A stretch of 64,000 nt of DNA from Ferrovibrio terrae (GTDB lineage Bacteria > Pseudomonadota > Alphaproteobacteria > Ferrovibrionales > Ferrovibrionaceae), in NCBI RefSeq assembly GCF_007197755.1, contig NZ_CP041636.1:2764001-2828000 (forward strand). Direction: 5' to 3'. Made by a program: the position numbers and the translations under genes. Positions 7,976-16,268 of this stretch are shown here, in pieces; positions within the stretch are counted from its first letter, which is position 1, and every line of letters begins with the position of its first letter. Below the pieces are notes generated by a model. It made no database searches, was not told where the DNA came from, and saw only the letters and a list, made by a program, of their open reading frames with translations.

Positions 7976-8064
7976 CCGCACTCGCGCGCGAACGTCCGCC
8001 GTCGGCGCAAAGTTAAGTGCGCGGAAAGGCTCGCCAATCAGGAATTAGTACGAAATAAGCCGGA

Positions 8065-8101
8065 ATAAGCGCCGATACGCCATGATAAGCGCCGATACGC
8101 C
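8065..8101. repeat. 20-bp direct repeat with degenerate ATAAGC-rich flanks
   Basis: ATAAGCGCCGATACGCC occurs at 8065-8081 and again at 8085-8101 (20-bp period). Further degenerate ATAAGCCG-like words surround it (8055-8145). Together with the 21-bp repeats it fills the gap between the array and the AbrB gene. No function is evident. Confidence 0.55.
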
Positions 8102-8157
8102 CGGATAAGAAAAATAAGCCGAAATAGCGTCAGAATAACGCCGGACTAAGCCCGCGT

Positions 8158-9213
8158 TCAGCTTTTCTGCTTCAGTCCCAGCAACCGGAACACCGGCGGC
8201 ACGGCGATCACCACCACGGCGATGCGGAAGATATGCATGGACGCCACGATGGCGACCTCGACGCCGAGGCCGAGCGCCACCAGGCTCATCTCGGCCATGC
8301 CGCCGGGCGCCAGCACCAGCATCATCGCCTCGGTCTTGATGCCGGCCCAGTCGGCAAAGCCCAGCGTCATGCCGAGCGCCACGCCCAGCATCACCAGGGT
8401 GGCGAGCGCCGCCCAGGTGGCGATGCGGCCGACCTCTTTCAGCGGCGTGCCGACGAAGCGGCAGCCCAGCGCCGCGCCCATCACCACCTGCGCGATGGCG
8501 ACGAGTTCGGGCGGCGGCGCGGCATGCGACCAGCCGAACAGATGCACCAGCGCCGAGACGATCATCGGACCGACCAGCTGCGCCGCCGGAATGCGCAGGA
8601 ATTTCGCCGCATACCAGCCGGCACCGCCACACAGGATCAGCAGCGCGCCTTCATGCCATGGCAGCTGCCAGAAATGCGGGCCCTGCGCCATCGGCGGCAC
8701 ATTCAGCCCCTCGATGAAGCGGAAATAGACCGGCACCGTCATCACGGTGATGAAGATGCGCAGGGCATGTGTCAGGATGATGCTGCGGCCGTCGCCGCCG
8801 AAAGCCTCGCCCACCAGCGTCATTTCCTGCAACCCGCCAGGCGCCGCCGAGAAATACGCTGTCACCGGGTCGAGCCGCGCCATGCGGCGGAACATCCAGT
8901 AGCAGATGGTCGTGACGATCGGGATATAGGCCAGCATCAGGATGATCAGCCCGAGCCATTCGCGCGCGCGGTCGATCATCTCGGGCTTGAAGGCCGAGCC
9001 CAGCATCACGCCGATGATCACGATCATCACGGTGCGCAGCCGCGGCTCGACGCGCAGGGTGACCTTGCGGTCCAGCCCGGCCAGCACCGTCACGCCGGTG
9101 AAGAACATCGCGCCCAGCATCCAGGCCAGCGGCATGCGCAAGTATAGAAACACCGCGCCGCCGACCGCGCCGATCAGCAGGGCGGGAATGCTGGAACTGA
9201 GGTTGCGCAGCAT
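8158..9213 (-). CDS. AbrB family membrane protein (putative transporter/regulator)
   Basis: 351 aa polytopic inner-membrane protein with about ten hydrophobic segments. It shows the internal duplication of the AbrB/'ammonia monooxygenase-like' family (Pfam AbrB, PF05145): SSIPALLIGAVGGAVFLYLR...PLAWMLGAMFFTG in the first half is echoed by LLILCGGAGWYAAKFLRIPAAQLVGPMIVSAL in the second, and the SAAPGGLQEMTLVGE / LAPGGMAEMSLVALGLG motifs occur once per half. The family is named after E. coli AbrB; its substrate is not established. The stop codon lies 16 bp before the end of the upstream deacylase gene at 9229, so both are likely co-transcribed. Confidence 0.75.
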   Translation of the reverse strand: MLRNLSSSIPALLIGAVGGAVFLYLRMPLAWMLGAMFFTGVTVLAGLDRKVTLRVEPRLRTVMIVIIGVMLGSAFKPEMIDRAREWLGLIILMLAYIPIVTTICYWMFRRMARLDPVTAYFSAAPGGLQEMTLVGEAFGGDGRSIILTHALRIFITVMTVPVYFRFIEGLNVPPMAQGPHFWQLPWHEGALLILCGGAGWYAAKFLRIPAAQLVGPMIVSALVHLFGWSHAAPPPELVAIAQVVMGAALGCRFVGTPLKEVGRIATWAALATLVMLGVALGMTLGFADWAGIKTEAMMLVLAPGGMAEMSLVALGLGVEVAIVASMHIFRIAVVVIAVPPVFRLLGLKQKS

Positions 9214-9228
9214 CGTCGCTGTCGCGCG

Positions 9229-10185
9229 TCAGGCCGCGATATAGCGGCCCAGGCGGACCGCGGTCTGTCCGGGCTTCAGCCGCTTGGTCGGCATGATCAG
9301 CACGCAGTTGTCATAGGGCGTGGTGATCGGCGTCGCGCCATCATGCGCGATCACGGTGCCGGCCTGCGGAATCGATTCCAGCCCCATGTAGCTCTGCGCG
9401 AAGCTGAAGGTCTCGGTGGCGATGGTGACGGCGTCAGTCACCTCGACGAATTTCTGCTGCGCCGCCGGCAGCAGTGCCAGGCCATGGCGCGCAAGGTCGG
9501 CTTCGGTCGCCTGGCCGGTGGCCAGCAGGAAGCGGAACATGGTCTCGATGGCAACGGCGCGGCTCGCCTGTTCCCAATGCTGGCCGCATTCCACCAGCAG
9601 CGCATTCTTCGGGCTGCTGGGGTCGCCGAAGCCGCCGTAGTCGCGCATGCGCAGGCCCGCCTTGTGGCCCTGGTCGGCCACGACAGTTGCCGGCACGCCG
9701 ACTTTCGCGGCGAACTCGCGGCCCTTCTGCAGCGGGCCAGCCAGCATCAGCGGCGGCGAGGGCTGCTGCATCGAATGCAGGTCGAGCAGCAGGTCGATCT
9801 CGGCCAGCAAAGGCTCGATCTCGCGCGCGCGGTCCAGTTCGATCGAGCGGCGGGTGCTGTCCAGCGCATTGGCGCCCCAGACGCGATTCATGTCCTCGTC
9901 GACAAAGCGCGAGGCGGTCGGCTCGTTCGGATCGAAGCGGGTGTAGGCCGCGACATTGCAGAAGATCAGCGTGAGTTTGCCGCGGGCCGGCCTGAATTTC
10001 TCGCGCAGCAGCAGGTCGAGCGCATGCGCGCCGCAGACCTCGTTGCCATGGATCAGCGCGGTGATCGCCACCTGCGGCCCCGGCCTGCCGGAGTCCAGCA
10101 CATGCGCATAGGGAATGCCGGCATTGCCTTCGCGGTACTGGGTGATCGGAATGGGCAGCAGCGGATTGGCGGGCAGCGCGGACAT
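9229..10185 (-). CDS. succinylglutamate desuccinylase/aspartoacylase-family (M14-like) zinc deacylase
   Basis: 318 aa. ATG at 10185 is preferred to the longer frame because the family alignment begins around it. Zinc ligands are visible: HGNEVCG (H and E, residues about 46-52) and LLDLHSM (H near 140); the catalytic-type Glu is in LLVECGQHWE. The family removes an acyl group from N-acyl amino acids or similar amides in the cytoplasm; AstE, aspartoacylase and uncharacterised branches share this fold, and the substrate cannot be told. Likely the first gene of an operon with the AbrB-family gene. Confidence 0.7.
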   Translation of the reverse strand: MSALPANPLLPIPITQYREGNAGIPYAHVLDSGRPGPQVAITALIHGNEVCGAHALDLLLREKFRPARGKLTLIFCNVAAYTRFDPNEPTASRFVDEDMNRVWGANALDSTRRSIELDRAREIEPLLAEIDLLLDLHSMQQPSPPLMLAGPLQKGREFAAKVGVPATVVADQGHKAGLRMRDYGGFGDPSSPKNALLVECGQHWEQASRAVAIETMFRFLLATGQATEADLARHGLALLPAAQQKFVEVTDAVTIATETFSFAQSYMGLESIPQAGTVIAHDGATPITTPYDNCVLIMPTKRLKPGQTAVRLGRYIAA

Positions 10186-10309
10186 AGGCGGCTCTGTATG
10201 ATTCTGGTGAGGTGCTGTTGTTATACGCGTTAACCATGATGCGGCCCAGTCACAGGGAGATGACTTCAGGCGGGTTGAGGAAAATTCCACCCTCGGCTAA
10301 GCTGCAGAC

Positions 10310-10543
10310 ATGACCTCGATCTCTGGTACCTCCACGATCTCCAACGCGCTGAGCGGCCTCTCCAAGGCCGACCAGATGCTGATGGGTGCCGTGCAGGCGA
10401 TGGCCGGCGGCAGCACCGATGTGGTCGAGCTTGGCGAAGTCGCCATGCAGCTGCAGATGGCCAAGGTCCAGTCCGCCATCAGCATCGAAGTCCTGCGCAC
10501 CAGCCTCGAACTGGAAAAGCACTTCGTCGACCTGCTGGCCTAA
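10310..10543 (+). CDS. small protein, possible YjfB-like putative motility protein
   Basis: 77 aa with no signal peptide. The second half (AMQLQMAKVQSAISIEVLRTSLELEKHFVDLL) is one amphipathic helix resembling the small YjfB-type proteins annotated as putative motility proteins; the first half is Ser/Gly/Thr-rich. Similarity is judged by eye only. ATG at 10310 has a weak ribosome binding site. Its stop overlaps the end of the convergent GNAT gene by 4 bp. Confidence 0.5.
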   Translation: MTSISGTSTISNALSGLSKADQMLMGAVQAMAGGSTDVVELGEVAMQLQMAKVQSAISIEVLRTSLELEKHFVDLLA

Positions 10544-11058
10544 GCCGGAAGATAGCGCCTCATCGCCACGCGATTGGCGGTGTCGAGCCCGGATGCCGCC
10601 TGCCGTGCGATGATGAAGCGCAGGCTGGGCCCGATCTGGTCGTCCGGCATCACATGAAATCCGAGCCGCGCATAATAGGGTGCATTCCATGGCACGCTGC
10701 GAAAGGTCGTGAGACAGAGCGCCGGCAGGCCGAGGCTGCGCGCCAGTGTTTCGGCGGCCGCGAGCAGCGGCACGGCGAGGCGATGCCCGGCATGATCGGG
10801 ATGCACGGCCAGCTCCTGCACATAGAGGTCGCCGTCGATCTCGGTGCACAGGAGGAAACCGACCGGGTCGTCTGACGGCGCGGCCGCGACGAACAGCGCG
10901 CCATCGGTGATGCCATCGCGCAAGGCCGCCGCCGATGTCGGCTCATGCTGCGCCACTTCCGGATAGCCGACGGCGGCAAAGCTCTGTCCGGCGGCGCGCT
11001 CGATCTCGCGTAAGGCTTCGGCCTCAGAGGCGCGGGCAGGGCGGATGCGGTAGCTCAT
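10540..11058 (-). CDS. GNAT family N-acetyltransferase
   Basis: 172 aa. The acetyl-CoA site of the GNAT fold is seen in LYVQELAVHPDHAGHRLAVPLLAAAE (about residues 79-104, a variant of the Q/R-x-x-G-x-G/A loop: HAGHRLA). The C-terminal half has YYARLGFHVM, typical of the end of the fold. It transfers an acetyl group from acetyl-CoA to an amine; the acceptor is unknown. It lies between a convergent small gene and the nrdB terminator. Confidence 0.75.
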   Translation of the reverse strand: MSYRIRPARASEAEALREIERAAGQSFAAVGYPEVAQHEPTSAAALRDGITDGALFVAAAPSDDPVGFLLCTEIDGDLYVQELAVHPDHAGHRLAVPLLAAAETLARSLGLPALCLTTFRSVPWNAPYYARLGFHVMPDDQIGPSLRFIIARQAASGLDTANRVAMRRYLPA

Positions 11059-11072
11059 GGTCTGAGACTAAC

Positions 11073-11101
11073 AAAAAAGGCCGGAGCAAGCTCCGGCCTT
11101 T
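11073..11101 (-). terminator. intrinsic terminator of nrdB
   Basis: On the minus strand, an 11-bp stem (AAAGGCCGGAG with CTCCGGCCTTT, loop CAAG) is followed by a run of six T residues (A-run at 11073-11078 on the plus strand). It starts 23 bp after the nrdB stop codon. Confidence 0.8.
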
Positions 11102-11123
11102 GATGCTGCAGATGCGCCATGTT

Positions 11124-12083
11124 TCAGGCGAAAGCGTCTTCCCAGGACCCTTGCGTCGAGGCCTTGGAATATTCGGTGGCGCGGTTTTCGAAGAAGTTGG
11201 TGTGTTCCACGCCGTTCAGGATCGCATCCAGCCAGGGCAGCGGATTCTTCTCGATCCGGTACATCGGCTGCAGCTTGAGCTGCAGCAGGCGGCGGTCGGC
11301 GGTCCAGCGGATATAGTCCTTCACTTCCTGCGCGGTCAGGCCCTGAACGCCCTCGATCTCGAAGGCGAGATCGATGAAGGCATCTTCATGCTCCACGATG
11401 GTGGAGCAGGCGACATAGAGATCGCGCTGGAATTGCTCGGTCCAGACTTCCGGGTTTTCCTCCAGGAAGGTGTGGAACAGCTTGATGATCGAGTTGGTGT
11501 GCAGGCTTTCGTCGCGCACCGACCAGCTGACGATCTGGCCCATGCCCTTCATCTTGTTCCAGCGCGGGAAGTTCATCAGGATCGCGAAACTGGCGAACAG
11601 CTGCAGGCCTTCGGTGAAGGCGCCGAACACCGCCAGCGTCTTGGCGATGTCGGTCTTGGTGCTGACGCCGAACTGCTGCATGTAGTCGTATTTGTCCTTC
11701 ATCTCCTTGTAGCGGAGGAAGGCCGAATACTCTTCTTCGGGCATGCCGATGGTGTCGAGCAGGTGGCTGTAGGCGGCGATATGCACGGTCTCGATATTCG
11801 AGAAGGCCGACAGCATCATCTGCACTTCGGTGGGTTTGAACACCTGCGCATAATGCTTCATGTAGCAGTTGTTCACTTCCACATCGGCCTGGGTGAAGAA
11901 ACGGAAGATCTGCGTCAGCAGGTTCTTCTCGCCCGGCGTCAGCTTCTTCTGCCAGTCCTTCACGTCGTCGGCGAGCGGCACTTCTTCCGGCAGCCAGTGC
12001 AGGCGCTGCTGGGTCATCCAGGCTTCGTAGGCCCAAGGATATTTGAAGGGCTTGTAGACGGGCTTGGAGTCCAGAAGCGACAT
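11124..12083 (-). CDS. nrdB: class Ia ribonucleoside-diphosphate reductase, beta subunit
   Basis: 319 aa. ATG at 12083 is used because GAGGAA lies just upstream; a longer frame to 12119 lacks a site. The di-iron and radical residues are present: [10 protein letters not shown] carries Glu, His and the radical Tyr (E-x2-H-x3-Y, as in E. coli Y122), and RDESLHTNS carries the second Glu/His pair. The C-terminus (SWEDAFA) is the tail that docks on the alpha subunit. It reduces ribonucleotides together with NrdA, encoded at 23959-25887. No N-terminal ATP-cone is seen. The gene is monocistronic and ends at a terminator. Confidence 0.93.
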   Translation of the reverse strand: MSLLDSKPVYKPFKYPWAYEAWMTQQRLHWLPEEVPLADDVKDWQKKLTPGEKNLLTQIFRFFTQADVEVNNCYMKHYAQVFKPTEVQMMLSAFSNIETVHIAAYSHLLDTIGMPEEEYSAFLRYKEMKDKYDYMQQFGVSTKTDIAKTLAVFGAFTEGLQLFASFAILMNFPRWNKMKGMGQIVSWSVRDESLHTNSIIKLFHTFLEENPEVWTEQFQRDLYVACSTIVEHEDAFIDLAFEIEGVQGLTAQEVKDYIRWTADRRLLQLKLQPMYRIEKNPLPWLDAILNGVEHTNFFENRATEYSKASTQGSWEDAFA

Positions 12084-12116
12084 GTTTTCCTCACTGATTC
12101 TGAGGGGGCAATATCG

Positions 12117-12159
12117 CAATATCTGGTGGGGGCAGGCAAGCGTAAACCCCTACATCTGG
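12117..12159. promoter_or_regulatory. two weak NrdR-box-like sites upstream of nrdB
   Basis: CAATATCTGG (12117-12126) and CTACATCTGG (12150-12159) resemble the NrdR-box core CWATATATWG and are 33 bp apart, close to the three helical turns typical of tandem NrdR boxes. They lie 34-76 bp upstream of the nrdB start. The match is modest (8 and 7 of 10). A DnaA-box-like TGTGGATAT follows at about 12170. Confidence 0.3.
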
Positions 12160-12221
12160 GGTCTCAAACTGTGGATATTTCGTCCCGCCAGCCAGCCTGA
12201 GCTGTGGATGACTCGGCCGGG

Positions 12222-12668
12222 TCAGTCTTTTTGGGCCGCGATCAGCCCGTCGGCCAGGCTGCGGATCTCGACCTGCAGCCGGGCGATGTCGGCCGCCGGC
12301 ACCGGCAGCAGGCAGCCCAGTTCGGCCCGCACGCGGCGGATTTCGGCCTTCAGCGCCTCGCCGGCGGGGGTGAGGGCGATGTCGACCTGGCGTTCGTCGG
12401 CGCGGCTGCGGCGGCGCAGCACCAGTCCGGCCTGTTCCATGCGCTTGAGCATGGGGGTGAGCGTGCCGGAATCGAGATGCAGGCGTTGGCCGATCTCCTT
12501 CACGGCGATGCCATCCTGCTCCCACAGCACCAGCATGACCAGATATTGCGGATAGGTGAGGCCGAGCGGTTCCAGCTTGTCGCGATAGAGTCGCGTCATC
12601 GCATTCGACGCGGCATACAGCGCGAAGCAGAGCTGGGTGTCGAGTTTCAGCGTGGTATCGGCGGACAT
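12222..12668 (-). CDS. ohrR: OhrR, MarR-family organic peroxide sensor
   Basis: 148 aa winged-helix regulator. [17 protein letters not shown] at the N-terminus contains the peroxide-reactive Cys (C14) of OhrR; the recognition region is [21 protein letters not shown] (about residues 66-86). Reduced OhrR represses ohr; oxidation of the Cys releases it. It follows ohr on the same strand, 59 bp downstream, an arrangement common in proteobacteria. A candidate operator lies upstream of ohr at 13225-13246. Confidence 0.88.
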   Translation of the reverse strand: MSADTTLKLDTQLCFALYAASNAMTRLYRDKLEPLGLTYPQYLVMLVLWEQDGIAVKEIGQRLHLDSGTLTPMLKRMEQAGLVLRRRSRADERQVDIALTPAGEALKAEIRRVRAELGCLLPVPAADIARLQVEIRSLADGLIAAQKD

Positions 12669-12686
12669 GAGGTTCTGCAGCGTTAG

Positions 12687-12717
12687 GCGACGCCGGAGTA
12701 AGACACCCCGGCGTCGC
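12687..12717. promoter_or_regulatory. hairpin between ohr and ohrR
   Basis: Arms GCGACGCCGG (12687-12696) and CCGGCGTCGC (12708-12717), perfect 10 bp with an 11-nt loop. It lies between the ohr stop and the ohrR start but lacks a T-run, so it may lower ohrR expression or stabilise the ohr message rather than terminate fully. Confidence 0.45.
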
Positions 12718-12727
12718 GAGTCGCAGT

Positions 12728-13150
12728 TTACACGGTGGTTTCGAGCGTGGCTTCGATATTGCCGCGGGTCGCCTTCGAATACGGACAGACTTGGTGCGCC
12801 GCAGCGGTGAGTGCCTCGGCCTGGGCCTTGTCCATGCCCGGCAGGTTGACGGCGATCTTGGCGTTCAGGCCGAAGCTGGTTTCGTCCTTGCCGATACCGA
12901 TCGTCACCGTGACGGTGTTCCCGGCGGGCAGCGTGATCTTCTGGTTGCGGGCGACAAGCCCCAGCGCGCCCTGGAAGCAGGCGGCGTAACCCGACGCGAA
13001 GAAGGTCTCCGGATTTGCGGCATTGCCGGGGCCACCGAGTTCCTTCGGCATGGCGAGCGTCATGTCGATGATGCCGTCGGCGGACTTCACCTGGCCGGCG
13101 CGGCCGCCGGTGGCAGTGGCGGTGGTGGTGTAGAGCGGGGTGATGGACAT
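12728..13150 (-). CDS. ohr: organic hydroperoxide resistance protein
   Basis: 140 aa OsmC/Ohr-family peroxidase. Both redox cysteines are in place: C58 (GYAACFQGAL) and C122 (HQVCPYSKATRGN), and the catalytic Arg/Glu pair is at R17 (GGRAGQ) and E48. It reduces organic and fatty-acid hydroperoxides using lipoylated proteins as reductant, in the cytoplasm. It is the first gene of an ohr-ohrR unit and sits behind a candidate OhrR operator. Confidence 0.92.
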   Translation of the reverse strand: MSITPLYTTTATATGGRAGQVKSADGIIDMTLAMPKELGGPGNAANPETFFASGYAACFQGALGLVARNQKITLPAGNTVTVTIGIGKDETSFGLNAKIAVNLPGMDKAQAEALTAAAHQVCPYSKATRGNIEATLETTV

Positions 13151-13224
13151 GGTGGTCTCCTCATTTGGTTCTTATGTCAGCGGCGGGGTGATCGGTGTGC
13201 CGTGGGATGGAAATGTATCGAAGA

Positions 13225-13246
13225 ATTAAATTGTGCACAAGTTAAT
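13225..13246. promoter_or_regulatory. OhrR operator upstream of ohr
   Basis: A 22-bp imperfect palindrome (20 of 22 positions) centred on TTGTGCACAA, flanked by ATTAAA and GTTAAT. This resembles the A/T-rich, TTGTGCACAA-centred sites reported upstream of ohr in alphaproteobacteria. It lies 75-96 bp upstream of the ohr start, in the promoter region. Confidence 0.6.
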
Positions 13247-13272
13247 AGTGTGTGATGAATGGCACAGGCTGG

Positions 13273-14586
13273 CTATCTCCTGGAATCTACGGGGCCAGCC
13301 TCCACGGGGCTGAACAGCCGGATCGGCGCCTTCAGGCCGCGCAAGGCGTGCAGGCCGAGATCGTCCAGTCCGCCAGCTCCTGAATATTGGGTGATGCGTG
13401 CCGCGACCGGCTCGGTCAGCAGGATGTCGCGACCCAGCTCCTTGCTCAGGCCTTCCACGCGGGCGGTGGTGTTCACCGCGCGGCCGATCACAGTGAAATC
13501 CAGGCGTTGCGCCGCCCCGACATTGCCGAAGAAGACATCGCCTTCATGCAGGCCGATGCCGCTGCGCAAAGGCCGCCAGTACGGCAGCGCGGCCAGTTCT
13601 GGCGGCGGGTCGTCGTTGAGCGCGCGGATGCTGGCCAGCGCCGTCTGTGCCGCCGCCAGTGCCGCCTGTGAGGCCGCGGCTTCATCGCTGAAGGCAGAGT
13701 AGGGGAAGACGGCGAGCAGGCCGTCGCCGATGAATTTCAGCACCTCGCCGCCCTGCGCCAGGATCGCGGCCACCATGCGTTCGAAATACGCGTTCAGGAC
13801 CACGATCATGTCGTCGCCCGAGAGGCGATCGGACAGATCGGTGAAACCGCGCAGGTCGGATGACCAGATGATGGCGCGGATCGCGGTGCCAGAACCGCGC
13901 TGGATATTGCCGCGCAGCACGCGTTCGCCGGCCGCAGGGCCCAGATAGGTGTCCAGCACATTGGTGGTGATCTGCTGCGCAATATGCCGCTGCACATGGC
14001 CCGAGACCAGCCGCAGGATGCGTTCAAGCTGCACATATTCAGAGTCGGAGAAGCCGTCCGGCGCCGCCGAGGCCACCGTGACGGCATTGTGATAGGCCAC
14101 GCCGGTGAACAGCGGCAGCGCGCTGTAATCGACGATGCCCTGCGCAGCGAGGTCGGCCATCAGCGGATAGCGTGCGCGCAGTTCGGCATCGTCGGTGCGA
14201 CCACGAAAGCTCTTGCCGTATTCGATCACCTGGAAGATCGGATTGCGGCGATAGGCGTCGGTCTTCAGCGCCGCCTCGGCCACCACCGTCTCGTCGCACA
14301 GGCCATCGGCGCGGTTCCAGTTCCAGGCATAGCCATAGAGCTGCGGATGCAATGTGCCGGCATGCAGGCTGGCGCGATCCAGCGGCAGGCCGGCGGCCAC
14401 GATGCCCCAGACCAGCCGCTCGAAAAAGCCGAGCATGTCCTCTTCGGCCAGTGCATCGCCCAATAGCCAGTCTTCGAGCTGTGCAGGATCGGACACCGCA
14501 GGTGCCGCGGCTGGTCCGCGCGCGCCGCGTCGCAGCAGCGTGACAGCCGGCGGATAGCGGCGAGGGGCGGAATCTGGCATGCACAT
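13273..14586 (-). CDS. adenylate/guanylate cyclase domain protein (class III)
   Basis: 437 aa, no membrane segment. ATG at 14586 has a GGAGAC site and is preferred to a start at 14628. N-terminal two thirds form an uncharacterised sensory-like region; the C-terminal part (about 225-415) is a class III cyclase catalytic domain with IIWSSDLRGFTDLSDRL (metal-binding Asp), KFIGDGLLAVFPY (second metal Asp) and FGNVGAAQRLDFTVIGRAVNTTARVE. It should make cAMP (or cGMP). Adenylate cyclases with soluble N-terminal sensory modules are common in this group. The gene stands alone, convergent to none. Confidence 0.8.
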   Translation of the reverse strand: MCMPDSAPRRYPPAVTLLRRGARGPAAAPAVSDPAQLEDWLLGDALAEEDMLGFFERLVWGIVAAGLPLDRASLHAGTLHPQLYGYAWNWNRADGLCDETVVAEAALKTDAYRRNPIFQVIEYGKSFRGRTDDAELRARYPLMADLAAQGIVDYSALPLFTGVAYHNAVTVASAAPDGFSDSEYVQLERILRLVSGHVQRHIAQQITTNVLDTYLGPAAGERVLRGNIQRGSGTAIRAIIWSSDLRGFTDLSDRLSGDDMIVVLNAYFERMVAAILAQGGEVLKFIGDGLLAVFPYSAFSDEAAASQAALAAAQTALASIRALNDDPPPELAALPYWRPLRSGIGLHEGDVFFGNVGAAQRLDFTVIGRAVNTTARVEGLSKELGRDILLTEPVAARITQYSGAGGLDDLGLHALRGLKAPIRLFSPVEAGPVDSRR

Positions 14587-14682
14587 GTCTCCAGGGGCTG
14601 TCGAAATGCATAAGCCCGCAGTCATCAACTATGGCAGAAGCTGCCTGCTAACGCATTGAGACCCGGTAGAACTTTCCCTAGC

Positions 14683-14704
14683 AGGGTTAAGTCGCATTAA
14701 CCCT
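14683..14704. promoter_or_regulatory. inverted repeat upstream of the flagellar hook-family promoter
   Basis: Arms AGGGTTAA (14683-14690) and TTAACCCT (14697-14704) with a 6-nt centre, about 50-70 bp upstream of the sigma-54 promoter at 14751. A binding site for an enhancer-type activator is a reasonable guess. The spacing between TTAA halves is 6, not the 7 of a CtrA box. Confidence 0.35.
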
Positions 14705-14750
14705 TCGGTAATTTGTCTTAACATTCAACGAAGCGTCAGAATCACAACCT

Positions 14751-14767
14751 TTGGCACCCCGATTGCA
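14751..14767 (+). promoter_or_regulatory. sigma-54 promoter of the flagellar hook-family gene
   Basis: TTGGCACCCCGATTGCA matches the consensus TGGCAC-N5-TTGCA, with GG and GC separated by 10 nt. It lies 36 bp upstream of the ATG at 14803. Alphaproteobacterial class III flagellar genes are typically read by sigma-54. Confidence 0.75.
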
Positions 14768-14802
14768 CTGCGCTATCCCGAATAACGAGAGGGATATTCC
14801 AC

Positions 14803-16137
14803 ATGTCGATCAGCGGTGCGATCAACGCGGCCATCTCCGGCCTGAAAGCGCAGGCTGCGGCCATCGCCATGATCGCCGACAATGTCGCCAATGCCAGCAC
14901 GCCTGGCTACAAGGCGACGGAGTCAAGATTCCAGACCATGGTGACGCAGTCGAGCGCGCAGGCGAACATGCATTCGCCAGGCGGCGTGATCAACCAGCCC
15001 TATTTCGCCAACCAGGCGCAGGGCGGCATCACACAGACGGGATCCCCAACGTCGGTGGCGATCGCGGGGGCCGGCTTTCTCACTGTCTCCAAGGCGATCG
15101 GGGAAAATTCCGCGACGGGCGAGCCGATCTTCGAAGCGACCGACTACTTCACGCGCGTTGGCGATTTCACCCAGAATGCACAGGGCTATCTGGTCAACTC
15201 GGCGGGATATTACCTGCAGGCCTGGCCGATCGATCAACGCACCGGTGAAATCGATACGTCGCGCCTGACGGAAGTGCGTGTCAGCGATCTGCTGGAGGCG
15301 CCGGTGCCCACCAGTCTGGTCGACTATGCCGCAAACCTGCCATCCGAGGTGCTCGGCACCAACGGCAGCCTGCCGGCCGAACTGCCGGCCAGTTCCATCC
15401 AGGTCTATGACGCGCTGGGCAACGAACGCACGCTCAGCCTGAGCTGGACCAGGATCGGTGTGGGCAGCTGGACGCTCGAAGTCGAAGCTCCCGGCAGCAC
15501 GCCGGCAACACTGGGCCCTGCGACGGTGGAATTCGGCGGATCGCTCGGCCTGGGCCCGGTTGCCGCCGGCACGATTTCGGCGCTGGCGACAGCGGGCGGA
15601 CTGACGGGCGCGCCGGCTGGCGTGAACAACGATGCCTCCTTCAGCTTCAACCTGAATTTCGGCTCTGGCAACCAGGCGATCCGGCTGGACCTTGGCGCCT
15701 ACGGCAACACCGCAGGCACCACACAATTCGCCAGCGACACGCTGACGCTGAATGACTTCAAGCAGAATGGCGCGCCACAGGGTGATTTCAAAAGCCTGGC
15801 CATCGATGAGAGCGGCGCGGTCGTGGTCACCTACGACAACGGCAATGTCAGGAAGCTCTATCAGCTTCCGATTGCCACCTTTGCCAACCCCGATGAACTG
15901 GACCGCGTGGACGGCAATGCCTTTGTCGCGACACCCGGTTCCGGCGCGGCAGTGTTCAAGTTTCCCGGCGGCAGCGGGGCCGGCGATCTCGTTTCAGCGG
16001 CCATCGAGGGCTCCAACGTGGATATCGCCGCGGAATTCGCCAAGCTGATCGTGGCGCAGCGCGTTTATTCGGCCAATGCGAGGATTCTCACAGCCGCCGA
16101 TGAGCTGCTGCAGGAGATCATCAATATCCGGCGCTGA
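14803..16137 (+). CDS. flgE: flagellar hook protein FlgE (or FlgE/F/G family)
   Basis: 444 aa. N-terminus (SGAINAAISGLKAQAAAIAM, then IADNVANASTPGYKATESRF) is the flagellar rod/hook domain; the middle (DALGNERTLSLSWTRIG near 200) is the hook domain; the C-terminus (FAKLIVAQRVYSANARILTA and DELLQEIINIRR) is the coiled-coil assembly end. Length fits FlgE better than FlgF or FlgG. It would form the hook joining motor to filament, exported by the flagellar type III apparatus. It stands alone, without other flagellar genes nearby, behind a sigma-54 promoter. GAGAGGG upstream of the ATG serves as ribosome binding site. Confidence 0.85.
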   Translation: MSISGAINAAISGLKAQAAAIAMIADNVANASTPGYKATESRFQTMVTQSSAQANMHSPGGVINQPYFANQAQGGITQTGSPTSVAIAGAGFLTVSKAIGENSATGEPIFEATDYFTRVGDFTQNAQGYLVNSAGYYLQAWPIDQRTGEIDTSRLTEVRVSDLLEAPVPTSLVDYAANLPSEVLGTNGSLPAELPASSIQVYDALGNERTLSLSWTRIGVGSWTLEVEAPGSTPATLGPATVEFGGSLGLGPVAAGTISALATAGGLTGAPAGVNNDASFSFNLNFGSGNQAIRLDLGAYGNTAGTTQFASDTLTLNDFKQNGAPQGDFKSLAIDESGAVVVTYDNGNVRKLYQLPIATFANPDELDRVDGNAFVATPGSGAAVFKFPGGSGAGDLVSAAIEGSNVDIAAEFAKLIVAQRVYSANARILTAADELLQEIINIRR

Positions 16138-16215
16138 TGGCGTCACGCCACGAGCAAGTTGGCGCCGGTGACGTGGCCGCACGTCAGGGTGGTGGCAATC
16201 CGCTGGAGAGGTCAG

Positions 16216-16250
16216 GGGTTATCAATACGTAACTCTGTTCTCCGGCTGCG
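16216..16250. repeat. duplicated leader, copy 1 (upstream of first PAS_5-type gene)
   Basis: GTTATCAATACGTAACTCTG... followed by GCGATCCG resembles the leader at about 16861-16895 (CTTATCAAGTCGTAACTCTT... CGATCCG) before the second paralogue. The shared words TTATCAA, CGTAACTCT and CGATCCG occur in the same order, indicating that the promoter region was duplicated with the gene. Confidence 0.45.
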
Positions 16251-16268
16251 ATCCGCTACACCGGCAGG

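Noticed and set aside
14687-14700. CtrA box before the hook-family gene
   Set aside because: TTAA halves are 6 nt apart, not 7, so it is recorded only as an inverted repeat.
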